From positions 6,448,001-6,512,000 of the forward strand of contig NW_025408667.1 of the NCBI RefSeq assembly GCF_020360975.1: a stretch of 64,000 nucleotides of DNA, read 5' to 3'. The notes beneath the pieces were generated by a model, which had not been told where the DNA came from, made no database searches, and saw only the letters and a list, made by a program, of their open reading frames with translations. This document shows, piece after piece, positions 1-9,868 of this stretch (positions within the stretch are counted from its first letter, which is position 1; each line of letters starts with the position of its first letter). Position numbers and translations under genes: made by a program. The DNA comes from Hirsutella rhossiliensis. Lineage: Eukaryota; Ascomycota; Sordariomycetes; Hypocreales; Ophiocordycipitaceae.

Positions 1-1334
1 TAATACAGGGCCATACAGGGCCATACAGGAGCCTGTCGTCACGCACGTGTAATAAGCGCTGGTAGGGCATGCGCCAAGCTTCGGACGGTTAGCCCAAGTA
101 GGCGGCCGTGCAGCGCCTTTGGCCTGTTTAGGCAAGGCGAGAGAGAGAGAGGCCCTCGCAGCAGTGAGTAAAAAAATTCCAGCGCTGTTGGGCACTAGGC
201 CCGTCCGTAGGCACTACTAACTAGGCCCGTAGGCACTAGGCCCGTAGGCACGATCCCCCGCGCAAGACGTTCCAGCGCGCGGTGGAGGCGCGGTGGAGGC
301 TCAGGCGCTGGACGGTTGTCGGCTCACTCACTCACTCACTCCCTGGCCGGCACCAGCGAGACAGGACAGCACATGGACAGGATGCTGGATATGGATATGC
401 CAACGGCGCACCCACACCCGTTTGCTGCGGTCCATCTGCCCAGAAAACCTAAAACCTACCTCACCCCAGATCAGCTAGGCCCATTATTCCCATCCGTCTA
501 TTGCCGATTGGCCTCTTTGTCACCCCCCTTCCAGGCCCCTTCCAGGCCGGCACCCCCGTCTCAGAGCCCTGTTCCTCGAGCTCCTAGTGCCGCTCATTTA
601 CGCACGCCGCAATAATATGTCATGTACAGTGTCTATTAGCGGACAATGGTTTGCAGACGTTTAATAAGAGACACCTGGCCGCCCTGAGCGCCATTGTGCG
701 GCAGCGGAAATTGTCCTTGCTCAGCTGCTCTCCAGACCCGTCTCTCAGGGCAAGGGTGCGCTATAAATACAGGTGCTCGGTAGGTCACAGTAGTAGGTAC
801 AGTACAGAGTAGTAGGTACTGCGTATGACCTACTGCACATTCGCCGTGGCACGCACAAGCTGGCACTGCGGGCTACCACGGCCATCCATCCATCTCCAAC
901 TGCCACACTGACACCACCCACCCACCACCACCCCTTTCCCCCTTCCCTCTTCATCTCTCATTGCTTTTTTTTCCTTGGCTGCATCTCCCTCCCGCCTCGC
1001 CGTCACGACAAGCTTGAATCCTCGCCCGCCACAAAGTGCCCGGAGCGGAGGGCAGCATCCTCCTTCTTCCCTCCTTCTTCTCCTTCTTCCTTCCTTCTTC
1101 CCCTTCTTCCCTTCGTCTTCTACTGCTTTTACTGCTGCTTCTTCTTCTTCTTCCAGACTTTGTTTTCCCTCCGACGCCGTTTGCTCATCCACTCCTTTGC
1201 CCCGCTTCTTCCACGCATCGCCCTCGCCCTCGCCCTCGCCGGCGACAAGAATCACACAGCAACCACCTGCACCGACGGCCCATCACCACCCGAGGCCAAC
1301 AGAAGCCCAACGGGCCGGCGCGCATGCCGTCGCA
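1..1334. other. Upstream region of the GT34 gene with short tandem repeats
   Basis: I see no convincing gene here. The first 30 bases repeat a gccatacagg unit. Further on come a small GC-rich minisatellite (191-251), two copies of gcgcggtggag near 276-300 and a run of ctca repeats near 320-340. The stretch from about 1055 to 1160 is strongly CT-rich, as is usual in the leader of fungal genes, and fits the 5' leader of the glycosyltransferase starting at 1335. Around 775-835 the words taggta and gtacag recur several times. Confidence 0.6.
191..251. repeat. Minisatellite of a taggcccgtaggcac unit
   Basis: About four imperfect copies of a roughly 15-bp unit built on taggcccgtaggcac lie head to tail. 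The first is interrupted by a duplicated ccgt and the second by ctactaa. The unit is not part of a reading frame I can support. Confidence 0.7.
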
Positions 1335-2682
1335 ATGGTCTTCAGCGGCTCCTTACGGTCTACGCGGGGAACCGTCCTCGTCCTCGCCACCCTCATCTGC
1401 ACCACCCTCTTCTTCGGCCTCTTTTCCACATCCTCCGACTCGTGGCTCCTGCCCGCCAGGTAAACCCATCTCTCCTCTTCCCCCTTCATGCTCGACGGCT
1501 CATCACCCGCCTCGCACAGGACAAAATTCGCCTTCGTCGGCAATCTCTCGACGGCGCCAGACTCAGCCTCTCCGGGCTTCCTGGCCGACACCACCTTAGC
1601 CAAGTATGCCACCGAGCTGCGCAACTTCTTCTACCACCAGCTCTGGAAGCCCTCCATCCAGCCCGCATCCCCGAGCTACAGCCCCTTCGGCGCCTATAAC
1701 TGGACCCTGCCTCGGCCCCCCCGCTGGAACCGCCCGCTCGGCAACGACCTGTGCATCATCGACCTCGACAGCCGCCCCTTTGACCAGCCGGGCCAGGTCT
1801 TTGGGCCCAGTCTCATGTCCTGGGACGATTCCCTCGACGTCCACGGCCTGTCGTTGGGTATCATCAATCACTGGCTTTACGGTAGGCATCTGCTCTAGCT
1901 TGGACGCGTCGCCACCGCTGATGTTGATTCCCCCCAAAGCCAAGATTCACGGCTACAAGTACTACTATGTTGCCGTCGACGAGTACCCCGATCGGCGCTC
2001 ATCCTGGAAGAAGCCGCCCGTCATCGCCAAGATTCTCAAGGAGCACGACGTCTGCGTCTACCTCGACTCGGACGCCATCTTCCCTCGCCTCGACCTGCCC
2101 TTTGAGTGGCTCTTGAACTATTGGCAGCTCTTCCCCGAATCAAACTCGCTCGCCCTCGCCGTCGACCCCGACCTGGAGTGGAACAAGGACAGGTTCGGCA
2201 AGCTGTACCTCAACACGGGCTTCATCATCGCGCAAAACAACCCGACCACGTACGACATCCTCGACGCATGGCAGACGTGCCCCGACGACGACGGCCCCTA
2301 CCCGGGCTGTACCGATTTCCGCTACAACATCCCCGGCCAGCCGACGGACCAGGGAGGCTTTGGCACCTTTGTCCGCTACAACTTTACCGAACACATTCGG
2401 GAGCTGCCTTGCGTCGAGGCCAACGGCTTCCCGCAGAACGACTGGGGCTGCAAGGGGCAGTTCATCCGGCACCTGTGGACGGGCAAATCGGACCAGATCA
2501 AGATTGACGTGGGCGAGCAGGTCCCCGGCCCCTACCTGCAGCTGTTCCACCAGCAGTACAAGGACGAGCAAGACGGCTTTTACATGACCGAGAGTGCGCT
2601 GATGCGCAAGGGCCCCAAGGCGGCTCTGAAGGGGGGACAGCAGCATCTGACCAGGAGCACGCCCGAGGAAGAAGTGAGATGA
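1335..2682 (+). CDS. GMA12/MNN10-type (GT34) Golgi glycosyltransferase
   Basis: Three exons (1335-1459, 1520-1881, 1940-2682) with GT..AG introns of 60 and 58 bp join in frame to give about 409 residues. A short basic N-terminus is followed by a single hydrophobic segment (about residues 13-30), the usual type II membrane anchor of Golgi enzymes. The catalytic part contains the DxD metal/sugar-nucleotide motif as LDSDAIF (D205, D207), a YLNTGFIIAQN motif and a Trp-rich NDWGCKGQFIRHLW segment, all typical of the galactosyl/mannosyl-transferase GMA12/MNN10 family. The expected role is transfer of galactose or mannose from a nucleotide sugar to glycoprotein glycans in the Golgi lumen; the sugar cannot be told from sequence. 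I chose the ATG at 1335 because the anchor follows at once. It converges with the tRNase Z-like gene. Confidence 0.88.
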
Positions 2683-3180
2683 TGGGCCGTGGGGTCCCTT
2701 GACTATGCCCGGCTCTCGAAAGATGACCGAGTGTGGTTGAATCTTTCCATTTCTTTTATTTCTTTCCTCATCTGGGTCCATCGGCGCGAGGGCTTGGTTC
2801 CCTCTGGGTCACGTCGCATGGTGGCGCGGCTGCTGCAGAGCAAATAAAGGCCATAAATAGGGGACGGTGGCGATTTCCCGGCATGCATTCTTTCTTTCAA
2901 CAGATGAGGGCACGACCCTGAGCATTTCCGGAGCGGCGCAGTTACGACGGCATGTCCTTTTGTTGTTTTGGGTATTGGGGGCTAATATTGTGTTTGGTGT
3001 ACATAAGGATGGCGCCATGGCCCTGGTTGCGACTAGAGGCGTGAGAATTCAACAAGGCGGGCGACCATGGTTGTCCGTTAACGCTGATGGCATGTGTGTC
3101 GTTTCTTCCGTGCCTCTTGAAGTTTGGTCGGGGTTGATCTGAAGGTCTTGATGCCCAGGACGGCCCCGTCAATGGCCGAC
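2683..3180. other. Convergent 3' intergenic region
   Basis: This spacer lies between the stop codons of two convergent genes. It contains a cataaatag/aataaa-like stretch around 2843-2860 that could serve as a 3'-end signal for the upstream gene. No coding frame here looks real. Confidence 0.5.
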
Positions 3181-4260
3181 TCAGGCCAGGGGATCCGCCC
3201 AGACGACAATGTTGGCGGGGCAATCGACCATGTCGGTGAAAAAGGCGACAATGTCGGCCTCGGAATAGCGCAGGCTGAAATGGGTCAGGACAAAGGTCGT
3301 CTGCGGCCAGCGGCGGACGACATGGACGAGGTCCCCCCAGGCGGTATGCTTTGTGCGGTCGGCAAGCGCCTTGTGCCGCGGATAGAGAAAGCTGCACTCG
3401 GTGACGACGACGGGGACCCCGGCACGCAGCCACTCGGGCTCGGCGGCGAGCGTGTCGGCGGTGGAGTCGCCGAGGAAGGCGAGGAAGGGGACGGCGTGCG
3501 GCTCGGTCAGCCACTCTCCGGCGGCGCGGAGGGCCTGCAGGCGCGGGCCGGCGAGGGCGGCGAGGGCCGGGCGCAGGCGCTGGGTGACGCGGGAGAAGAG
3601 GTAGCCGAGGCTGGGGACCGAGTGGGTGCAGGCGAAGGCGGTGGCCGTGACGAGCGTGTTGGCGCGCGAGCGGAGGTGGTGGAGGGGGACGGTGTCGCCG
3701 GGCCGGAGGGCGTGGGTGATGTGCGTCGTGTTTTCCGTCGTGTTCGGGGCATCCGTCCCTTGCTCTTGCGCCGTGCTGTCTTGCCTGCCGTCTTCTTGGC
3801 CGTCCTTGTCGTCATCGACACCGACACCACCATCATCATCATCATCCCTTGGCTCCTCGTCCGGACCTCCCCCCCCGGCGTCGAGCAAGACACTGGCCCG
3901 AACAAAGTCATCAAACAGGCCGGCCATCTCAACCGGACAATAGACATGCGGCAACCCATCATCACCGTCGCCGCCGCCGCCGCCGCCGCCCACAAAGGCG
4001 GGCGCCAGCAGGGTGTGGTCGCTGTGGCCGTGGGTCAGGAAGACGTGGCGCGGGCGGAGGCGGTTGACGCACAGGCCGGCGTCGAGCAGCAGGTCGAGCT
4101 GCGGCACGACAAAGGACGTGTGCCAGGCGGCGCGCGAGCGGCCCGTCAGCACGCAGTGGGCAAAGGGCCGCGGGAGGCGCCACTCCAGCACGTCGGAGCG
4201 CGGCGACTGCGCGAGGGCGCTGGCGAAGCGTGGGCGCTGGTGGGGTGGCGTGTCGGACAT
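3181..4260 (-). CDS. tRNase Z-like metallo-beta-lactamase-fold hydrolase
   Basis: A single 359-residue exon. It carries the metallo-beta-lactamase metal site THGHSDH (residues 76-82), preceded by a strand/turn LLLDAG. Later come a GDST motif (Asp metal ligand), TECSFL followed by a His in HTAWGDL, and THFSLRYS near the C-terminus. This order is that of short-form tRNase Z (plant TRZ1/ElaC-like), which cuts 3' trailers from precursor tRNA. An acidic, low-complexity insert (about residues 115-175, with Gly and Asp runs) interrupts the fold between the HxHxDH motif and the C-terminal half, and a Gly run sits at about 91-98. Fungi usually also have a long-form tRNase Z, so this may be a paralogue of other specificity. 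The opposite strand is open over most of its length, which I take as a GC artefact. Confidence 0.82.
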   Translation of the reverse strand: MSDTPPHQRPRFASALAQSPRSDVLEWRLPRPFAHCVLTGRSRAAWHTSFVVPQLDLLLDAGLCVNRLRPRHVFLTHGHSDHTLLAPAFVGGGGGGGDGDDGLPHVYCPVEMAGLFDDFVRASVLLDAGGGGPDEEPRDDDDDGGVGVDDDKDGQEDGRQDSTAQEQGTDAPNTTENTTHITHALRPGDTVPLHHLRSRANTLVTATAFACTHSVPSLGYLFSRVTQRLRPALAALAGPRLQALRAAGEWLTEPHAVPFLAFLGDSTADTLAAEPEWLRAGVPVVVTECSFLYPRHKALADRTKHTAWGDLVHVVRRWPQTTFVLTHFSLRYSEADIVAFFTDMVDCPANIVVWADPLA

Positions 4261-5480
4261 TTTTCCCTTTTTTTTTCTTCATTCGTGAACGCTTTTCATA
4301 CTTGGCGTTGCCTTTGTTTGTCAACCTCTCCCTCTCTCTGTGTTTGTATGTGTTTTGGATGTTGTTTGTGTGCGTGCGTGAGCGTGGGAGAAGGGAGTTT
4401 GGCAAAGCCGTCAGCGTCATTCGCCGGCGGAGGAGTGGGGCCCCCGGGCTCGGACCTCCGGATCGCCGGGCCGGAGCGTGGGGGCGCTTCCTTCGGTCCC
4501 ATTGGAGAGCTCTACATTCGTCACTCTCGTCTTGCTTCATGTCTGCACGCTCTCTACAGATTCATCGACCCAGATGGCATCAGCTCTCCTAGCCCCGTGG
4601 TCCCAGGGAATGCTTTGAGGAAAACGGACGCAATCCTCCGTGTTTCTCGGCCTCGTCTGCCTGCCACGCCGAGAGCGCAAGACCAGAGCTCCATGTCAAG
4701 GCGCCACGGGCCATTCCCGTTACCGATACCCTCGGCGTTTTGGGCAGGTGCAACGCTCGTGCGGCGTCAACTCTGCCCTGTCAAAGTGTGTTCCCGGAGT
4801 CCTGGCCCTGTAGTCAGGGTAACTCTCAGTCTCACAGTATAGATTATCTCATTCCAATCGTGATAGGCAATCAAAGCCTGGGTTCTTGGCGCAGAAGTCG
4901 TCGGGATCCGGGCCGGTACCGTGTCTCCTGGCGCAGGTGCCCGTCTTGAGTACTTTGATATCCCGGGTGCCGTTATCGACAGCCGACGCTCTGACGTCGC
5001 TGCAAGCTGAACGCGGATGGATGTATGAGTCCTTGCCGCACCCAGCGAGGCCACGGCAGCAAGACCCAAGAGGCTTCTCATTGGAGGTTGCTACCTTTGA
5101 GCTCGGACAAGAGACAATCCTATGGACTGCTTTAACATTTGCAAAGAATGGGCTCCCCGGGAGGGTAGAGCTTGTGCCTCTTCTTATACTTGAACAGCTG
5201 TCTTTGATGCCCATCGCGTCGACGAGACCTCTATCACTTGGAGAAGCCGTGTGCTGGGCCTGCACCAACGCCTGGAGCGACCAATTGCCGGTTTACTCCA
5301 TCCGTCAACTACAATGCGCATGTCTCAAACAAACTATTGCTTGCAGAGACGAACACTGGCGCCAACTCTACCTATAGAGCTTTGTTTAGATTATCTACGT
5401 ACAAAATAACCGAGACAGCTATTTCTTTCCATCTCCAAATCCTTTGGATGGTAAGAGAACGTACATGTAAGAAGCTCTCA
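4261..5480. other. Upstream region of the tRNase Z-like gene and unassigned sequence
   Basis: The first part is T/CT-rich on the + strand (4261-4400) and would be the promoter/leader of the gene on the minus strand. On the minus strand at 4849-5268 an open frame of 139 codons ends in a short Cys- and Asp-rich tail, and a separate ATG at 5081 begins a signal-peptide-like stretch (MRSLLGLAAVASLGAA) in another frame. Joining them would need an intron of only about 34 bp, so I do not call a gene. A small secreted protein remains possible. Confidence 0.3.
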
Positions 5481-5550
5481 AGTGGCTAAGCCCGTGAGTA
5501 GAGCGCTTGCCTGATGGGACACGAGTTCATTCAACCGTCTCTGTAGCCCC
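5481..5550 (+). repeat. tRNA-like relic (A- and B-box-like sequence)
   Basis: The stretch resembles a tRNA gene of the alanine type: a D-arm/A-box-like tggctaagcccgtgagtaga, then gcgcttgcct, then a T-arm/B-box-like cgagttcattcaaccg. The anticodon arm is too short, as if deleted, and the B box departs from GGTTCGANNCC. GGCTA (5484-5488) can pair with TAGCC (5544-5548). It could be a decayed tRNA or the head of a tRNA-derived SINE. I do not call a functional tRNA. Confidence 0.35.
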
Positions 5551-5689
5551 GTTCTTGGAGTATAAGGCAGAGTTCTTGTACCATGATATGACATCTAAGG
5601 CGTATGCTATGTCGCAGTGGAACCCTTTAGGTTATAAAGCTCGGTACATTTCTCGCTGGCTTGGCTGGCTAAAAGGAACAACACTCCTT

Positions 5690-5910
5690 TGACTGCCGAG
5701 GAGGAGCAGATAGGTCACGGTCTCCGAAAAACTCCATTCACCAGGAGATACTAACTACGGAGCTTGTGTGCGCGAACCGAGATTGCGAATGCTAGATATA
5801 GTCGACAATATCTACCCGAGCAGCCACTATTTCGTTGGCTTTGCTTTAAGATTCTCTTACGTCTATAGATGGCCGCTATAGTGATTGCTTCTGCTCCTCC
5901 TCGGCAGTCA
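5690..5910. mobile_element. 221-bp element with perfect 21-bp terminal inverted repeats (MITE-like)
   Basis: The 21 bases at 5690-5710 (tgactgccgaggaggagcag plus a) recur as an exact reverse complement at 5890-5910. The 179-bp interior has no coding frame of interest and is less GC-rich than neighbouring genes. Size and structure suit a non-autonomous DNA transposon. I could not find a clear target-site duplication at the flanks (ctcctt on the left, cgcgat on the right), so the ends may be eroded or the pair may be a hairpin of other origin. Confidence 0.5.
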
Positions 5911-6060
5911 CGCGATGGGGTTGACACCCAACATCGGCCGATTCACGGATAATGCCTGATTGCTAAGTACCGTGGGCTCACGCAAGAGTCTATTCTCACT
6001 TCACTGCAACGCTGTCACTGTATTCAATTACTCAACTTTCAAGAGACGAGTGTACATTGA

Positions 6061-6766
6061 GGCACCACCGATCCCGAAGACCTGCCCCAATGCCTGGCTG
6101 TGTATAAATCATCCATCGTTACCCTTGATGCAGGCTCCCGTTTATCCCCTCTACAAGCTTCTCGACTCTGTGAGTACCCTTTCCCAGGCCACGGTTCGGA
6201 CATTTACTTATCCTTCCAACTTGAACAAGCAAAACTCCTCCCGGTCGTATAATTCTTCTGTCAGCCATCGTCGCCACGGTGGCACTGCTACCCCTACATT
6301 CATTGCTCGATGCGAGTTCGACGGGTGGACCTGGATGGCATGGTATGGCTCATCGAGCAATGTGGGACCAGTGGTTCGATGCCGGAGATCTCGACGCGAT
6401 GCTCCGGCTCGTTGCCTTGACTCGACAGGTTTCCAGAAGCAGCCTCTGTTCGAGCGTGAGTAGCCCTGTGGAGGAGGCCGAATCGTTGTTGTTCTTCCAC
6501 ATCCACGCCCTACCGTCATCCACTTGAGATGCATCAACAGAAGCAATGCGTAGGCCTTGGGCGTACCAATATCCGGAACACCTCGGCCGCTTATAGCCAC
6601 CGATACACCCCCAACTATGCAATACAGCACTCGGACGGCATCCTGGAAGCAATCGCCAAAGCCAGGCTGGTAAGTGGCTTTCCACGTCGACGAGCGAACT
6701 AATGTTCAGCGTCACGCCGATACGATGATTTATTGGGCGGCGTTGGAAAGGAAGTATCTGCCCTGA
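6061..6766 (+). other. Possible multi-exon gene or decayed gene, family unknown
   Basis: Four open segments join in frame through GT..AG junctions: 6061-6169, 6265-6455, 6541-6669 and 6710-6766. The introns would be 95, 85 and 40 bp, with GTGAGT, GTGAGT and GTAAGT donors. The joined frame reads through MWDQWFDAGDLDAMLRL and later SDGILEAIAKARL before a TGA at 6764, and it has a coding-like third-base GC preference. There is no good ATG at its 5' end, the last intron is unusually short, and I recognise no family. It may be part of a larger or broken gene. Confidence 0.28.
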
Positions 6767-6979
6767 TAATGGGTAACTATCAGAACAGACGGGGCCGCGC
6801 TGATACAACGAAGTATCCTCTCGGCGTCACAATTTACGAAAATTATTGGTACAGGGGCGGCGTACCTGGGTTGAAGCCCCCTGAGCAGTGCGGTATGCCT
6901 CACTCTCCCAAGTCGCAGCGAAACCGTTCCTACCAAGTGCGTCTATACCAATGATAGATGTCCCCATTGACATATAAAG

Positions 6980-7211
6980 ATGGTCAATGTGCCCGAGGGA
7001 TGCAACGACGTGGCGTGTCTACTTCTTTTGTACGTATCTTGTCAACATTTCCTTGATAATCCGGCTCTGGCATGGGGATTGGACTAACGGAACTAACAAG
7101 TGTAGTGATTATAACTGTGGTGGCGACGACTTGGATGCCTCTCCAGACGACGATAGTCTCTTATCTCGGGTATCCTTTTTGAAAGGTGATGAGCTCATTT
7201 GCTTAGTTTGA
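6980..7211 (+). CDS. Possible short spliced gene, unknown (Cys/Asp-rich, 51 aa)
   Basis: ATG at 6980 opens a short exon (6980-7029). A 76-bp intron follows (7030-7105) with GTACGT donor, two ctaac branch-point-like words just before the acceptor and a TAG end. Exon 2 (7106-7211) continues in frame to a TGA. The product is 51 residues with three Cys and an acidic centre (GGDDLDASPDDD). No signal peptide is seen. The splice signals are the main evidence; no family is recognised. It may instead be an internal part of a longer gene together with the frames on either side. Confidence 0.25.
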
Positions 7212-7225
7212 GTAGCCCTATCCCT

Positions 7226-7552
7226 ATGGTATATGATAGGTTCACGTATGCCCTTGAATCAAGTCATTCTGATAACGGGCTTCGCACGAATCTGAGATGG
7301 CTCCTGGTTGCGTGTGATGAGAGTTGTCCGGGTCAAGTACCAGACAGGCGGTGGCACAGACTCGTGCAACTCTCCAAACACGAAAAAGTCAAGTTAGATG
7401 GGTTCGACCTGGATAGTGGACGAAATATTATCATCTCGGCGCTTTTCCACGCGGTTCCAAACCAAACGTCGACCACGACGGCAACAGCAAAGTGCCGAGG
7501 GGTCGCTTCCGACGAACGAGTCGCGTCAACAGGAGTGGCCTGCGCCGGATAG
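7226..7552 (+). CDS. Unassigned 108-codon open frame
   Basis: An ATG-started frame with four Cys codons, containing a plausible protein-like stretch (RWLLVACDESCPGQVPDRRW and KVKLDGFDLDSGRNIIISAL). It follows the short spliced frame at 6980-7211 in the same direction, so the two could be exons of one gene, although I could not find a junction that keeps the frame. No family is recognised. Confidence 0.2.
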   Translation: MVYDRFTYALESSHSDNGLRTNLRWLLVACDESCPGQVPDRRWHRLVQLSKHEKVKLDGFDLDSGRNIIISALFHAVPNQTSTTTATAKCRGVASDERVASTGVACAG

Positions 7553-7890
7553 ACCATGGACACAACGGAGGCCAAGAAAGAGTCGGCAGGAGCCTTCAAT
7601 ATACCCGCTGCCAAGACTCGATAGCCTGGGGGAACCAGACCACGATGGGACGGCCGTGGCACAGCTTCGTATGCTGGTGTTTTCTTTCTTATTTCTCCAT
7701 CGAGTGCCTAAGCGAGGACCTGGGTGTCCGCAAATACCCTTATTTTTGGGGATCATAAAAGGGGTGCCTTGTGACTTAACAGAGGCCATCAACCGCCGTC
7801 GTTTGAAACCATAGAGTCACACAGACACATACATATCAAGACTCGCAAATCCTCCCAGCTCTCCTACTCCAAGCCCACACCCGAGACAAG
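7553..7890. other. Spacer before the putative secreted protein gene
   Basis: I see no supportable gene. The last 80 bases (agtcacacagacacatacat, then ctcctactccaagcccacac) look like a fungal leader just before the ATG at 7891. Confidence 0.4.
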
Positions 7891-8222
7891 ATGAAGCCGT
7901 CGATGCTCCTCCTAACCACAGCAACGGCGGCCGCCACGTCCGCTCCCCGCCGCTTCGCCCGCGTGCCGCTGCCCGAGCCGCTCGACTGGATGCCAGAAAC
8001 CTCGCTGCTGCTCGACCACGTCCTCGCGAGCCACCACGCAAACTACTCCGCGTACGCGGGCGGTGAATCGTGGGCGCGGGAGATGCTCGACCGGTGCACG
8101 CGGGATGCCGCCTGCACGTCCACCTTTTCCAACTCCGGTGCGTGCCCTGGGCCCTCGTGTCCACTCTCACCCCCCAAGCAAGAGCGGAGCTATATATAGT
8201 CTTGGTGGACGACGAAAGTTGA
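7891..8222 (+). CDS. Putative small secreted protein, unknown
   Basis: An ATG directly after a leader-like sequence starts a frame with an N-terminal signal-peptide-like segment (MKPSMLLLTTATAAATSAP), then about 60 residues with two Cys. A GTGCGT donor at 8138 and a tatatatag acceptor ending at 8199 give a 62-bp intron. Splicing continues only seven codons to TGA at 8220, for about 89 residues. A neighbouring frame after the intron stays open longer (FYSYQRRLAPGAVLVWLYL and on to about 8330). That suggests a frameshift, a mis-chosen splice site or a decayed gene. No family is recognised. Confidence 0.35.
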
Positions 8223-8673
8223 CGATGAGTTTTACAGCTATCAACGCCGGCTCGCCCCCGGCGCGGTATTGGTTTGGCTATACCTGCAGTGGTGGGCCGA
8301 CCACGGCGGTAAACTATACGCGATACCTTGAGGGCTTATAAGATACCATTGCCTACACCGTAGTCGAATGAAGTGAAAGTACGGGTTTGGCTTCGAAGGA
8401 ACCTGACACAGTGCATGGCTGCTTGCGGGGCAAGGCTCTTTCGTTCCCGTAAGTTTCATCAATACACTCCGATCTCTAGGTTACAAGAGTCAGACATCTT
8501 GGGCTCTTCAACATTCTCTTGCGATAACTGTTGCCTTTGTCGGGCCAAAATCTTGGAGTACGCGCCGTTCCGATAAAGTCACGATGCGGGAGTCCGACCC
8601 AGGGACTAGCAACACGAGGGGACAAGTATAGGTTCAAGGTGTCCCAACGAGCAGAGCTGACGCCTCCCCCCAG
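8223..8673. other. Unassigned sequence, possibly decayed coding DNA
   Basis: This stretch contains the open continuation in another frame mentioned for the preceding gene, and an intron-like piece at about 8449-8500 (GTAAGT donor). It ends in a CT-rich acceptor-like cctccccccag at 8661-8673, immediately before a monooxygenase-like exon. No start codon or FAD-binding N-terminus for that monooxygenase is visible in it. Confidence 0.3.
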
Positions 8674-9011
8674 AGAGTCAACGACACGTCCGGCCTGCAG
8701 ATCCACTCCTTGATGTATCGGTTCCATCCCTCGGTCAAGTGGGAGCAGGGCTACCCCAACCGCAACCAGATCCTCGGCCAGGTGCGCCAGCTCTGGAAGC
8801 GCTACGGGTTGCAGAACAAGACGCGCTTCAACTTCAAGGTCGACAGGGTCTACCAGGACGACGCCGGCCGCTAGGTCATCAACGACCCGTCCCACGGCCA
8901 CTTTGAGGGCCTCATCGCCGCCGTCGGCACCTGCGGCGAGCCCAACATGCCCTACATCCCCGACGTGGACAAGTTCCGCGGGCCCGTCTTGCACTCGAGC
9001 GAGCTGACCGG
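8674..9011 (+). pseudogene. Broken flavin-containing monooxygenase, one internal exon
   Basis: The frame starting at AGA 8674 encodes a conserved internal block of FAD-dependent monooxygenases (FMO/Baeyer-Villiger-like): IHSLMYRFHPSVKW, then RNQILGQVRQLWKRYGLQ, and after the stop VINDPSHGHFEGLIAAVGTC. It is bounded by an intact acceptor (ccccag) and a GTGAGT donor at 9012. An in-frame TAG at 8872-8874 interrupts it where family members usually have Trp (TGG to TAG, a G-to-A change as in RIP). Neither the N-terminal GxGxxG dinucleotide-binding segment nor the C-terminal half can be found on either side. It is therefore a fragment and non-functional. Confidence 0.75.
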
Positions 9012-9868
9012 GTGAGTACCCCCGTTGCCCAAGAAGCTTCACCTGCTCTCGGTCCTGGTTTCGTCAAACTACGGCGTCGAGGCAAATGCAGAGTTGTTTG
9101 AATTTGATTTGATCCGACTCTCCATGCTATACGGGCATGCCAGTCTTCCTGGAGTCAACCTTTCCTGAAACGCCACGCTGTAAATCAAGCACTATCGCTG
9201 CGACACCTTCATTATTCGCATCTTCCTTTGAGAGCCCTCCCCGATGCTCTCCCCAACGGACGAGCCCGTGTCCGTCCTTGGCCCATTGTCGGGGATGGCC
9301 AAAATCTAAGTCATCCACAAGAGGGCTACAAACGCAACAGGATCATCTCAGATTGGGCCGTCTGATGTGGTCGGCGGCTCTTCTCGCGAAGAGAGATGCG
9401 AGAAGTGCATATAAAATGCACGAAGGTAAAATTGGAAGTAAGGGGTCGGACAGGCAGGGCAAAGTTGTTTGATTCTTGCGGGGGCAATAATTGCGGCAGG
9501 GGAATGATTGTTGTATTGCCTTAATTGTCCTTCTTTCCTCTATCCAACGCCCCTCTTTATATCCCTCTAGCATCCCAATTAACAAAGAAGATCCTGCTTA
9601 AAGAAGCCACTAATGTCCTCTTAACTACCGAGCTTTTTGCCGGTTTTTCCCCTCCTTTTCAGCCGTTGCCAGCTTATCCGTCTTATCTCTCGCTACCTCC
9701 ATAGGAAGCCATCGCCACTTCTACTTCCCCTCTCTCCCCCACCCTCCTCTCTGCACCTCTTTTCAGCTCCTTCTTCCTTCTTCTATACCGGTCTTTCAGC
9801 TTCCTAGATCCCTCTTGCCTAGGGATATCTCCGAGACCTGCGAAATCAGGCCACGCTTCGCGACAGCT
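9012..9868. other. Spacer with CT-rich and coiled-coil-like remnant sequence
   Basis: No monooxygenase continuation follows the donor at 9012. Between about 9480 and 9840 the + strand is pyrimidine-rich. Its complement reads as Lys/Arg/Glu-rich heptad-like fragments in changing frames (for example RKLKDRYRRRKKELKRG and ARDKTDKLATAEKEGKN). This might be worn coding sequence from a mobile element, or simply purine-rich 3' sequence of the permease gene. No intact gene is present. Confidence 0.35.

Noticed and set aside
3124..4842. 572-codon open frame on the + strand
   Set aside because: It lies antisense to the tRNase Z-like gene, whose motifs are clear. The product is Gly/Arg/Val-rich without domains. 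Long antisense frames are common in GC-rich genes.
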